A model generated the notes under the pieces. That model worked only from the letters and a program-made list of their open reading frames with translations. It was not told the DNA's origin and did not search any database. Positions 11,261-24,976 of a stretch of DNA of 64,000 nucleotides are shown piece after piece. How positions within the stretch are numbered: the first letter of the stretch is position 1; the number at the start of each line of letters is the position of its first letter. A program made the translations under genes and the position numbers. Origin of the DNA: Chimonanthus salicifolius (taxonomy: Eukaryota; Streptophyta; Magnoliopsida; Laurales; Calycanthaceae); assembly GCA_013350335.1 (NCBI GenBank), contig CM023536.1, forward strand, positions 46,384,314-46,448,313, in the 5' to 3' direction.

Positions 11261-11946
11261 TTACTGACTATTGAGAATAAGTGGATAGAGATCTTGATCG
11301 GATGTAGAGGAGCCAGTCAATGGCTGATGGGACGATGAACTCAGAATCTCACTCGGGCATGGGCTCTGGCTTTGGAGCTGTTGACCACTGTTACTGGAGG
11401 TTTTAAGCTTCAAATGCTCATTGGAGAAACTTGTTTTTGAAATGGCATCCTGATTTAAAGCACCACCTCCAAGCACGCTCACCACAGTAGACATAGTAGG
11501 CCTAAGTGCAGGCGATGAATTGGTGCACATAAGAGCCACATTAATCGTGGTCATTGCTTCATCCTTACTGAAATCAGATCCCAATTTTGGATCAACTAGC
11601 TCCACGAGATTTCCTCTCTCTTGTAGAACATATGCCTGCAATATCAGAAGAAACGTAAAACTGTTGAATCAGTTTCTAACACTGAAATTCAATCAGTTGT
11701 AAGCCTGTAAGCTGATTCCACCCTTTATACGCAGATGTAATGAAACAAACAACAGCAGCAACTCTAACACACAAAAAAGTCGAGAATTTAATTACCCAAT
11801 CCACCAGATGAATGTGATCCCCCTTTGGCCTGAAAGTTGCAATGCTCTTCCCACTCACAATTTCCAAAGCAACAACTCCAAAGCTGTAAACGTCTGCCTT
11901 GTCAGTCAAGTAACCATGCATTGCATATTCCGGTGCCATATATCCT
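11261..11946 (-). CDS. Receptor kinase exons 23-24: kinase C-lobe and tail
   Basis: Exon 23 (11946-11796): [20 protein letters not shown] (P+1 loop and APE), [14 protein letters not shown]. Exon 24 (11635-11261): [38 protein letters not shown] with the conserved Arg, then a Ser/Gln-rich tail ending YPLILNSQ and stop. The 13.1-kb intron 22 separates these exons from exon 22. Confidence 0.93.
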
Positions 11947-14900
11947 CTGCCAAATTAGGATAATATTGAGTTACACTTCTGTCTTACTGACATTACAGCT
12001 GAAAACCAATAAAGATACGCATCTTACACATTATATTTATCATTTAATGATGTCAAAAATACACAATTGGGCATATTCCTCAGAGAAAATTATCCTAACT
12101 TTTGTGTTACAAAAACTGGATGGAATTAGGATTCCGTGATGATAGTGATCTGTTTTAATTTTTTTGACATATAAACAAACATGAAACAGTTTTTAGGCTT
12201 CTTATGTGATATAGCAGGATGAAGTGAGGGCCATCAAGAATCAAACGATATTGATGACACAACCAAAATGGCTGGTGTTAAACAGTCACACATGTAAACC
12301 ATAAACAAGGAGTGTAAACCATTTCTCCATTACCATGAGCCTTCTTTTTTGTGATTTTTAAAGACAGGAAGCAAAGGAGACGTCTTCTAGCATATTTCCT
12401 ACCCAAGTGGAGATGGACAATGACATAGAGATGCTTCACCTTCTTTTTTTTTTCTGAACGTAAGGGTAAGTATCATTCAAAAGAGGGGAAGATCCCCAAC
12501 AATTACAAGGGAAGAAACCCATAGCAGGGCAAAAGCCATAAGGCTAAGATACAAAACAAAACAAAAGAACAAGCCCACAACCCGGGCCAGGGTCAGAGAA
12601 AAGAATAAAAAAAACCATAACTGCAGCTTTGGTGAGTAGGTTTATCTCTAGCCTAGATAGTGATTTGCTTCAAAAGATGGGGTGTGGACATGGAGGGACT
12701 GCAATGAAGCCTAAGCAGAAGATGATTGATAGCAGTGACATGGGTGCGGTAGGTCCAATAACAAGATTTGTGCTTGGAGAGAGGCATGAAGATCTCAGAG
12801 TTGATACACTGCAGATGGCGAACAGTCAGACCTTTGTTCAGCAGGAAAAATGAAAGTTTCTGGCAAAAAATTAGCATGCTGGAGATGGAGATATGCATAG
12901 TTGGGTTGAAGTAGAGACCAATATTATCTTGGGTTTGGCCAACAAAGAGAGCAACACTGACATAAGAGTTCTCACGCGGGAGATTTCCAAAGAGGAGGGT
13001 TGCCGAAGGCTGATGGAAAGGTTGTGATGCAGAGATCCTATGGCGGGAGATGGGCAAATGAGGTGGGAGGTCCCAACAAGCAGCAAAAGTGCTACAAACC
13101 TTCTCAAGGTCAGCATTGGAGGCAAGGAAGAAGATTCTATTCCTAACTTCAGAGAGGATCCGATTCTTGAGCATAGATGGTGAGCTGAAAGAGTTCTCAA
13201 AGGATCGCAAGTTCCTTTCTGTCCAAATTTGCCAGATCAGAGCAGGTAGAAGGAGCTTAACAGCAAGGGTCTCAATCTGGCCGGATTTTGAGCGAGCAAG
13301 AATGGAATGGTCATCAAGCAGATCATTGTTGGAACGATGGTACCCAAATTTTGTGATAAGGAGATCCCAAACAGAGTGTACAAAATTACAGGACAGGAAA
13401 TGCAGTGAAGTCTCATGGCTGCAGTTACATAGGATGCAACAAGTATTGACAATCAACCCAAAATTGTGTAGGAGATCTTTGGTCTTCAGGCCCGAATTGA
13501 AAAGTAGCCACAGGTAAGTTGAGTGCCTCGGGATACAACAAGGAAACCACACCAGCTGAACCCACGAAGGCTCGGGGATACTGAGGAAGTGGTGGTTAAG
13601 AGCAGAGGCAATAGATAAGATACCTTGATCGTCACCAGTCCAGAGAATCTCATCCTTGGTGCAACAAAGAGGCAGGCTGATATTTCTAATCATTGTCCAA
13701 ATTTCTGACAGAGTTTGAGAAGCCGGAGGGGGCAAATTCCAAACCCCATCACAGATAAGATCGTAAACCTTTACATTCCTGCCGAGACCCAGGTCATAGA
13801 TAGGACGATGCCCTAATTGCTCAAGGAGAATAAACCCCAGAAGAAGCCACGGATCCCTCCAGAAACTGGTATTTGCCCCATTACCGATGGCATGAATGGT
13901 ATGAAGCTTGGTCTTATCACGCACAGAGAATATAGATCGCCAGGCCCAAGAAGGGTTGGTACCGAGCCCACACTCCCAGATGTTCCTACCATGCAAATAT
14001 TTGGCATGAATCCACTTTGTCCAAAGGTCCTTTTTAGAGTTAGCAATGTTCCAAATCTGCTTCATCAGGCATGCCTGATTAATAAGACGAAATGCTCTTA
14101 AGCCCAAACCGCATTTGGTTTTGGGGCGGCAAATCTTCTCCCAACAAACAGTGTGAATCGTACGCATATGGGTACTACCCCATAAGAAATCCCTCATCAT
14201 TCTCTCAATTTTCTCCATACAAGACACAGGTAGAAGGAAAGCGGTGGCCCAAAATGTATGGAAGTTATTAATGGTCGATCTGAGAAGCTCTGTGTGGCCA
14301 GCAAAAGAGAGAGAGGTACCATTCCAACCTGAAAGCTTGGCTCTAATTTTAGACAGCAAAGGAGTGCAGTTCACAACTTGAAGTCTACTGGAGAATAGTG
14401 GGAGACCGAGGTATCTGATTGGCAGTTTAGCTTCACCCATCCCAAGGATAGCCAAGATGCTATGTCTATCAACTGTAGATCCAGAGAAGATCACTTGGCT
14501 TTTGGAGGTGTTGATAGAAAGTCCAGAGAAGAGGTTGAAATCATCAAGTAAGCTTTTCAGTGAATGTGCCGATTTAACATCAGCAGAGCCATAAATCATA
14601 AGGTCATCAGCAAACATAAGATGGGAGATAACCACACTACGTTTAGCGAGGGGCAGCCGATGTTGCCAATGTTAACAGCCCGGTTTAAAGCACAAGAGAG
14701 GGTCTCCATCACTAAACAGAAGAGAGAGGGTGAAAGTGGGTCACCTTGCCTGAGCCCTCTAGAACTATTGAAGAAGCCATGCGGGCACCCATTGATGAGA
14801 ACAGAGAAGGAGGGAGATTTGATACAGCAAGTGATCCATCTTATCCAATCCTCATGGAAATTCATTTCCCTCAAAACATGGAGAAGACAATTCCAATTTA

Positions 14901-17900
14901 CACTGTCAAAAGCTTTCCTGAGGTCAATCTTAACACACATTCTAGGAGGGCCTTTGTCCAAATGTATTCCCCGAACGAGGTCGTGGCATAGCATGATGTT
15001 GGATGTAATCTCTCTGCCAGGTATGAAAGCGCTCTGGTTGTTACTCACAAGCTTGGGTAAAAAGGGGGATAGCCGCTTGACAAGAATACGGGAGATCATT
15101 TTATAAGTTTCCTTTGATAAGGCAATGGGCCGGTAGTCACTCGGACAATTTGCACCATCATGCTTAGGAATCAAAGCAATAAAGGAGGCATTCACCTGTT
15201 TTAGAAGCTCGAAGGAAGTGAAGCAGTCAAGGACAGCAGTGGTAACTTCTTCACCGACAGTGTCCCAGAAAGATTGGACGAATTTTGCATTAAATCCATC
15301 TGGACCAGGGGCTTTTAGCGGATTTGCTTGAATACAATAGAGTGCACCTCATCCGTAAGCACAGGTACCACAAGAGAAGCAGCCTCATCAGAGTTGAGCT
15401 TATGGGTAATAGTGAACTTCTGGAAGATGGGACTGTTCAAGGTTTGCTCTTGAAGGGGCTGGTTGCTTTGAAACAGATTCATAAAGTGCTCGATGAAAGA
15501 AGATCTAATAGTTGCAGGGTCGTTGCATATGGTCCCGTCACTACAAATTGTTGAGTTGATACTGTTCCGGTGGTGACGGACCTTGATAGAATTGTAGAAG
15601 AATCTACTGCTCATGTCCTAGAGGTTCTTCCAAATAAGTAGAAAAGAAAGGTAAATATCTTCATTGATTATGGTTCTGCAAGTCAAAAATCAAGGAAAAC
15701 ACCAAACTTGCAACAGTTTAGTCAATTCCCTTTGTGTATCAACAAGTGTCACCAGCGTCAAGGGGATATACCAAACAGCTTTTTAGCTGTTTCAAAACAA
15801 TGAAGTCCTAGACACTTGAAACAGATTTTAAGCATTCTCCTATGGAGTGAAGCTTTTCAGCATTTTTAGATATCACCATCTTATCAGAGAATCTATTCTG
15901 TACTCTCTCCTCTGATAATAGGAAATAGATATACTGATATTAGCCAAAATAGCTCTTAACATGTTCATAAGTGCGCCATGAACTGATCTGGGTCAGTCTC
16001 AATAAGTAAGTACATAGTGGCAACAAACAACAAACAAATGGTTTATCCCTTCGCTGCCTTCATGCATATGACCCATGAGTTCAAGAATTCAAATTAGACC
16101 GACACTTTCTAAAATGAGGGGAAGGTAAATATATGTGGAAGGATTCTCCCCCGGCTGTATGTTGGTTAGTTTGGAAGGAAAGAAATAATAGAATCTTTTA
16201 AGGCAAAGAGAGTGTAGTTGAATACATCTTTGAGCTATGCAAAGCTAGAGCTATCTCTTGAGGTTTTTTCTTTCCCCTTAAGGTATAAGGAGTAAGGCAT
16301 TTTGTATAGACTTAAGTTGAATGGGTACGGGTGCAAGCATCGGTGCCCGACACGGTTTGAAGGTGTTGGGCCTGGCAAAACAAAAAAAATAGGACTCTTA
16401 AGGACATGGAACCATATTTAAATAATTTAAATTTAAATTTATTTAAATGAAAGTAACGTGCAAAACTAACATTAGTAGAAAATAATATAACTGACTTTAC
16501 TTTAAACAATCAAGTGTCAAACATATTGATATTTTAATTAGATTTCAAGAGGAGAAATGTATGACATTATTTTAGTTAAATTAGATAATAATGTCAAAAA
16601 ATACTAGAAGAGTCCATGAAGAATGGTAAAAGTGTTTGACACAAATGCGAGTATAAGGTGTGAGTGTCCAACATGCGTGTGTCACACATCTTGAAAAGTA
16701 TGTGCAACATAGATTAAAGTATTGCTTGTTACGTTACAACTAAATTCCCATTACAGTTGGATTGCACCAAGGAACTGCTTAAGACCCTATTTATTTGCTT
16801 TGGTTTGCTTTGGTTATGAACAACGTGTGTGACGGAGTGGAAGCAGTGCGGGTTTAGCAGGGAATGGTCAAACCTGACAAACTCGAGCACACTCAAAGGA
16901 ATCTAATGGATGAGTTCCACACTTAAGGTATAGGACTGCAGTCAATGCTGAAATGGGATAGAATGGGTCAGTCACTTAGAAGAAAGGGAGAAATTGGTGT
17001 AAGTGGGTAAATATGTATAAAGTGAGGGGTAATGATGTAACACCCTGGAATTTCAAAGTTATCAGTTTATATGAAAATATTCATATTTACGGAATTGCCA
17101 TTGTGATAAAAATTGATTTGAATTTAAATGGGTCAATGGCTCAATCAAGACCCAAAGGATGATAGTTGGTTTACAAAACAAATAAATGGGTAAGATAAAT
17201 TTAAACGGGTCAAGAATCATATTTGGGTCAAATTTGGATAAATGGGTCAAAATGGCTAGATGGGACCCAATGGGTCGTGTGAATGGCATGATTAACCATG
17301 GATTGAGTTCAAGCTTAGTTAATTTAAGTCTATTAATTACTTGAGTTTGGTTTGAGTTGAAATGAATGGTTGGTTAAGATGTGTTGAATTTATTAGTTAA
17401 GTTAAATTAAATGAATGGCTTAGGTTGGGTGAGTTGAATAAATGAGTTGGATGAATATGTATTTTTATTGTGAAGTGTGTGAATGAGAAGGGAAGTGTTG
17501 TAAATTACAAGTTTGAGCAAGGAAAAACGTTGGTGCATGGGGAAACATTACCATGCATGTAACCCCCATTTAGGTGATGAATAAAATGGGAGTTACATTT
17601 TGAATGGGAGTTACTTCTTGAAGTCACAAGGGTTACTAGGGACGTTGGCTGCATGCATGAGCAATTTCATGCATGTAACGGCTACCATGGAGATATGAGA
17701 ATGATGGCTTTGAGAGTTACAAATGTATGAATGAAGGAGGATGAAGCACATGGGAGTTTCATTTGGTGGCATGGAAATTATGGCCTATGCATGAAACTCC
17801 AAAGATGGAGACAATTGGAGTTGCCGTTTCATGGAGTTACAAAAGGGGTCCTTGACTTTTCAAATTCAAAAAGGTTAGACTACACGTTGGAAAGGGCATG

Positions 17901-20900
17901 AGGGTTTATTCCATGCTTAAGTATTCAAAGAGACAACCAATGGAGGGAGGATGAAGCACATGGGAGTTTCATTTACATGTGAAACTCCCACATGCAAAAT
18001 TAATGCAAAATGGATAGTGTGAGGAATGCACACAGCAAAACCGTTGGGAACCCTTGGTGTTTCATTTCATAGATGAAACCCCAAGGAACTTAAAGGATTC
18101 TAATTATGGAGAGATGAGTTACACAAGGGCTGAATTAACCTTGGGCTGTTTTTGGTCAAGCAAAGGATTTTCACTCTCTCTATCTCTCTATCTCTCTTGG
18201 ACGTCCTCTATCTTTCTAAACCAAGAGCAGCAGCTGGTTGTTCATTTCAATTAGTTTTTGGGTAATCCTTTCATCAAGACAAAAATCAGCAAAAGGGTTT
18301 TGGCAACAAGGTTAGCAATTTCATTCAAGACCAAAGTTTTCTCTCTCTCACTCTCTTAAGTCCTTGTCACCTGGCTGAATTATCTCAAGGAGCTTGCATC
18401 AAGATCAGTCTCAGCCCAAAGAACAGTAAGAAAGAAGGAGAGGTCAAGGAGATAAAGGGTCAAAGAAGGAGTCAAAGGAACCGAAGGAGACGCGGTATTA
18501 GTAAGTGCATTTTGAACCCTTGTTTAATAGATTGGTTAAGAAAATGAGATTTGGCCATTGTATGGCCAGATCCATCAATGGTTTAGACCTAGAATTATGA
18601 TGTTTAAAATAATAAAATATGGACCATAGGGTTCGGCCCCATTGGATGGCCGAACCCCATGGAAAAACTTGGTGGATTCTATGGTATTTGAAAGTCAAAA
18701 TCCATATTTTGGAGTGAGGATTTTAAAAGATTTTTATATGGAATTAAGCTTACTGTTTTGGAGTAGATATGACATGACTGAACCATATTTATCTTATGTT
18801 AATTTGTGGATTAATTTCATAGATAAATATGGGTGGATTTCCATTAAGAGAACCATAGGGTTCGGCCATGTGTATGGCCGAACCCCATGGACTGTTTTTA
18901 GATGATTTTAAGTATGTGTTTTAAAAAGGTTAAAACATAAATAAGGAAGTTTGTTTTGGACAAAAATGAATGATTAAGAAGTTCAAAACCAAAGGTCATA
19001 GGGTTCGGCCACCATGGAGGGCCGAACCCCATGCAAATAATGGTATGGTTTTGATGTATTTGGAACATATAAACCGTGAAGTATGTGGACTGTTTTGGGT
19101 TATTATTTAAGATTCAAATACATGTTTTGGAAAGGGTTAAAAGCAGGGATCTGTATGACAAAGGACTGAAGTTAGCATGGTTTAAAACAGTGGTTCAAAA
19201 CTGATGAAATGGATCATTTGGATCGGCCATTTTGGATGGCCGAATTTCATGAAATAATATGGTCATTTGGGACAAGTAGATGAACTGATTTAGATGGTGT
19301 TTAAGAGGTATAATGGCAGCAATATTATATTGATTTTGTATGTTTAAATAACACCAAACACATGTTTTAGAAGACCAAAACATGGACATAGGGTTCGGCC
19401 ACCTTGGATGGCCGAACCCCATGTAAGTATTTGGTTGTTTGGGTTGGCTTTCAAAAAGATGGAAATCACATCAAGTATGGATTTAGTATTAAGATGATGG
19501 AGAATAGGATTAAAATCTTTAGGGTGAGGCTCGGCCATGTTATGTGGCCGAACCCCACCAATTGTCATGTGATGGACTTTGTTGTCTAAGGAAAAAAATT
19601 AGGCAAAGGATAGTATAATGGCATTATGGTAAATAAGGATGAAAAGATGAAATGATCAAAAGAATGGACTTATGAGCCAAAACCTAAGGTGGTAAGATTC
19701 GGCCATGTAGTATGGCCGAACCCTACCGAGTGTCATTTGAAAAGTTTGGGATACTTAGATGGTGTTAAGTAAATAAAAGATTTATCAAAGTTTAAATGGG
19801 TGAGGTTCGGCCATGGGGTATGGCCGAACCCCACAAAGTGGATTTTTGGGATTTAAATCAAATTAGAATCATATGGTCAAATGATTAACTTACTGCCATG
19901 TATATAGGGTATTCGGATTTCTAGAACGGTGTACAAAGTCGTGATCGAAAGACGGTCCAAAGGAAGGGTCGAACAAAGTAAAATATTGTAGGTTTCCTAC
20001 CTTGTTGTAACCACATAACTTATTTGCTGTTTATGTTTATTTGAATAAGTTATTTGAATCAAATGTTATATTTACAAATGGCATGTTTGCATAGACATCT
20101 CATGCATAGCATGGGATGATGGGGAAGTAACCGGAGGCCACACTCCGTCGGGGCGTCCGAAAGACCATTGTGGGGTATCCTGATGATGAGAATCCCATCA
20201 GGAGGAATCCGGAGGCCACACTCCGTCGGGGCGTCCGAAAGACCACTGTGGGTTACCTTGACGATGAGAATCCCGTCAAGTGATGGCTATGTTGAATGGT
20301 GATGGGTGGGACTCATTACATATTCATTTTATACATAGCATATTTTTACAGAATTTTGTCACACATGTATAACTATTATCCTATTTGCATGTTTTTTACT
20401 AACCATGTGGTAGCCCTATTCGGAAACACTACTGGGCGCGTTGATCTAACGCCCTATCTATATCTTTAGTGGATGATGCAGGGAAAGGAAAGAACGTGGT
20501 TGGAGAAGAGGACCAAGTACGAAAACTTGGGCGATTTGAATGATTGCAATGGACTATGAATGGATTTTTTTATGGACTTGTTAGTTGATTTATTTGGAAC
20601 AATGTAATTTGTTAAATTAGATGTTGGCATGTAATAAGTAGTTAAGTAGATGCTATGGTTGGATTTATTTGAATGGTTTGGAATGAATAGTAGACTAAGG
20701 TTATATAATAATTTTGGAGAATAAATAAGGTACTTTGCTATCTAAAAATGGAAATTGGATTAATCATAGGTTCTATTATAACCTCAGTTAGATCTAGACT
20801 AAGTTAATTCCGCTAGATAAATATGTACCATGTGCGGATCAGTTTTATGGACTTAGTTCATACGCACATGGGCTTGGCCAGTTAAGGGTCGGATTTAGAG

Positions 20901-23900
20901 ATCCGAACTTAACTCGCGTCGTGACATTCCGCCCGATCACTTATTGATTATTATTATTTAAAAAAAAAAATAAACTCTGAAAATTTAGAGTGAAAAGGAC
21001 GGGGTGTCACAAATGATGCAATATGAAAGGTTGCATCTAATGCACTAAAGTGATGGAAAGTTGGGAAAAGGATTCTCGTGAACAAGACTTTGGGTTTTGA
21101 AGGTGGCTTAAAGGGTAAAACAGGAATAGGGGTAGATGGGACGTTGGTGATGGAAGAAGGGCCAAGGATTTGGTATAACTGGATAAGCTGGTGAAGAAAG
21201 CACAAATGGAGGATTTAGGGGCAGTATTTGGAATGAAACTAGTATTGAAAGGCGGTAGGCAGGGAAGTTCTGGACAGAACTTACAGGAGTGGTAGATGTA
21301 TGGCTGGGCACAAGAGGTCGACTTCAAGCTAAGGAGCAGGGTACACCTGGGATACTACCCAGGTTTTGGGGTCAGTCACAAGGACGATATGGACCACCGG
21401 CAAAGACAATGGAGGCTGGATCTCGGCCAGCAATCGGTGAGAAGGTCTGCAACTAAGGCAGAAAGAAAGAGAGACAGATAGATAAAAATAATTTCTGAAA
21501 TTTTTGTTTCTGATTAATTCGATTATGGGTGGTGTTCTCCACTTATTACATCTTATATTTATAAAAGTAAAAAATAAACCTAATGCTACTATTACATGGA
21601 CTCAATACCGTCACTTCCATGGAACACCGACAATGGACTCCAAACTACACTGGGACTCGGACTCTAGCTGGTTTCACAATCAAGATACTTACTTCAGCTG
21701 GGCTTAGGACTGTAGTATCCAAGTTCAGCCGGGTATTGATCAAAACCGACACTTATCAAAATTAAACTGTTAATAGATAAATAAAATAGGTGAAAGTGAG
21801 GTCTACACGTCAGACATGTGTCCTACATCACTCTCCCGATCTTTAAAAAAACTCGTTCTTGAGTTGAAATCATCAAAACAACAGCATCAGTCGCAAGACA
21901 CCAAACATAGATGGAGACCAAGTCCGAAGAGTCGAAAGGGGATAGTGCAAATTGCAGGACTGTCAATGCATCAATGACAAGACATATCCGTCTTGTGGAC
22001 GAATAAATCAAGAAACTCACATGGGTGCAAACTAGGGCAAATCAATCCATCCGCGAAGGGATCTACAAAGTTCACCTGAGGGATGGCATATTAGTGAGGA
22101 TCTGTGGGATGAATCACCAAAGAGAGGTCATGAGGCGGAGAATATAATTCACGAATAACCATAGATGAATTCTTGGTATCCGTATCGAGCTCAAGTTTGA
22201 GTATTGGAGAGGGTTGGATAATTGGCGGCGGAGGTGGTGGAGGTGGTGGTGGCAACACAACTGGATCGTTCTCCAACACGGGGATGCCAGTGGGGTCACG
22301 ACTTAGAGGAGCATGCATGGGCTCCGATGGTGACTCCGTAGGAGTTGGTACAGATCTCGAGTAAGTGGACACGCATTCTAAGGAAACTGGCACACATTTT
22401 GAGGAAACAGGAATCCATATTGGTGAAACCGGCTCAATGTCAGCAGCTGTAGAAGCATTCATTATCTCGAGTCGTCTTAACTGATGCTTCGCTCTTATGG
22501 GCTATCCGTACCGCATCTCTCAAAGTGAAGATATCGTGGAACACAATGCGGTCATAGATCTCAGTACGGAGTCCTCTGATGAATCTGGAGACCTGTTGAG
22601 ACTCAGCCTCAGCGTGTCTCGCGGAAAGGTAGGAGAATTCAGTAGTATAATCTCGAATGGTATCAAAGAACGGTTTAAAAGATGAGCAATATTAGCTATG
22701 AGTTCGACTAACCCATCTAGGATTATTCGTGTTGGGCCAATCTCTTTGATAAACAAGTCGTTTTGAGTAGGGTCAACATGATAATAAATAATTTGTGTTA
22801 GGTGCAAGTTGGGTTGGGTCAACCATTTAATAAATGGGACAAATGATGGGTGAACCCATTTAAGCTTGTTTGGATACTCGGATTAGGTTAACCTGCATAA
22901 AAAAGATTTCGATTATATATGGGTTGGATCATCCTATTTATGAGCATTCAGGTTGGACAAACCCACCTAATAAGTAGGTCAAGTTTGGTACAAGTTGAGT
23001 TAGTCAAGCTTCTAATAAATGAGTGCAGTCAGGTCAACTCATTTAATAAATACGTCACTCAACTTATTTACTCTTAGTCGGGTCAAGTAATCTATTTAAT
23101 AAATGTGTTGGGTTGAGTTAACTCATTAAAGTTTAGTTGGATCATGTCAACCAATTCAATAAATAAATTAAGTTGGGTGTTTATATGATCAAAGTATTTA
23201 AGATGAGAAAATGATGAAGCGGGTAGGATCGGGTGACGAGATGAGTTCGAATCAGGTTACAATTGGATGAGTGACTCGAGTAATTAGAAATTAAATGGGA
23301 TTAATGTAATTAAATCAAGATGACTAAATGGGTAAATGGGCAATGAAGGGCTTAAGGAAGATGGGTGATTAAACAATGGATTAAATAATGGGTAAAAGAA
23401 AGTGGGGATTAAGGACTTAAGGATGATTCTGTCAAGGATTAAAGGGTTGGTATGGTTGTGGAGGAAATAATAAAAGATGAAGATGGTAAAAGGTTGGGAA
23501 GGTACTGGAATTGGTTAATGTATGGATGGGACAGTGGCTTTAAATGAAAGTTGGGTTTTAATGGGAGCAAGGTCTGGGATTGGAGGGTTAAACGGTCAAG
23601 GAGACATGGGCAAATTTAGGAAAGATGGATGGGACTTGAAAAGGGGATAACTTGAAAGGGTTGCTTTGGGTTTATGGGCAAATGACTGAGAGAAGAGAGG
23701 ATGGAAGGATGTGTTTTGGGCGTGAAGGTGTGTTTGGCTACAGGCAGAGGCGAGATTAAGAGGGAAGGAAAGGGATGGTTTCTGGGTTTATGGAGATGAG
23801 ATGGAAAGGGGCAGTACTTGCGTTGTGGCGATGGCTTGGGGAAAACCCAAATTGGAATGAGCAAGCAGATGCAGCTAAGATAGACAGGGAGACTATATGT

Positions 23901-24922
23901 AGGGCTTCAGTACTGCAAGAGGAGAGCTCGGCCTGAGTTCGATCTCAGGCAGAGAACACGACTGAGACTCCAAAGGGGTTGACGAACGCCGTCGGCAGCA
24001 AGAACCCTCAGAGGGAAAGAACACCAGTCGATCGCTGTCGACGGGTAAGATATCTCTAATCCATGAGAGGAGAAAATAAGGGGAAAACCCCAAATGAATT
24101 TTTGAATATTATTCCATTGATAATCTATGTATATTTAAAACCTGATTCAGGTTTATATAAACAATCAATCCTAAACGAAAATGGAAACTAAAATAAAAAG
24201 GAAAATAAACAAGATAAAAAAGAAAAAAAAAAACTCTTAATAATCGGTTGGGTTTCTCAACGAATCCGTCGGTGTGGTTGGCAATATTGGCAACGGCACT
24301 GCAACTGGGAAAAGGAAAGTTCCCTGTCCTTCAATCACACGTGCACGGTGGACTCACGTGCTACATCAGAAAATCTCGCTTTTCTAGACAATCAAATTTT
24401 CTTGGAAAAATCTAACAAACAAAAATACCCTTTTAAGGATTTTGTCCTAAACCTTTAGTCAATTTTAGGTTTTCCTTAATGACTATTTTCAAGCGATCAT
24501 CTTTCCTCTACCTATATAGTAGTCCTACTTAAGCCCACAAGGATGGGTTAATTCGAAAGGTTTTGACTTGTGTATAATGTCTAAAACATTTCATCTTCAT
24601 TGGATAAAACATGCCATGTTTTTAAAGCCTTGGTGCAATTTACAGAAGGTAGATGGGTGTAGGGGGAAATTGATCCATTTGATCCAATATGAGCCCCACC
24701 ATATAAAGTTCACGCAAACTAGTTTGCAAGTGAACGCATGCACGCACGCAAGCAATCAAGCAACCAACCAACCAACCAACCAAGTATATATATATATATA
24801 TGAAACATGGTTTCTTTACCATTAAAAAGCAAGCAAGCAAGCAAGCAAGCAAGCAACCAATCAACCAAGTATATATATATATATGAAACATGGTTTCTTT
24901 ACCATTAAAAACTTGGTTTCTT

Positions 24923-24976
<54 letters not shown>

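Larger units (their letters stand above)
17036..21011 (+). mobile_element. Chromovirus solo LTR (3,976 bp) in intron 22
   Basis: Starts TGTAACACCCTGG, ends GGGGTGTCACA, and is flanked by the 5-bp duplication AATGA (17031-17035 and 21012-21016). No internal region is present. That is the signature of a solo LTR left by recombination between two LTRs. It is antisense to the kinase gene and homologous to the LTR at 2552-5764, including the hairpin array and the terminal segment (GGCCAGTTAAGGGTC..., then polyA, then GTCACA). Confidence 0.93.

Noticed and set aside
12425..12441. Target duplication for the L1 LINE in intron 22
   Set aside because: No convincing direct repeat links the sequence left of the T-tract to that near 15600-15640.
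12629..14101. Plus-strand open frames opposite the LINE
   Set aside because: They are antisense shadows of the LINE reverse-transcriptase frame and have no motifs of their own.
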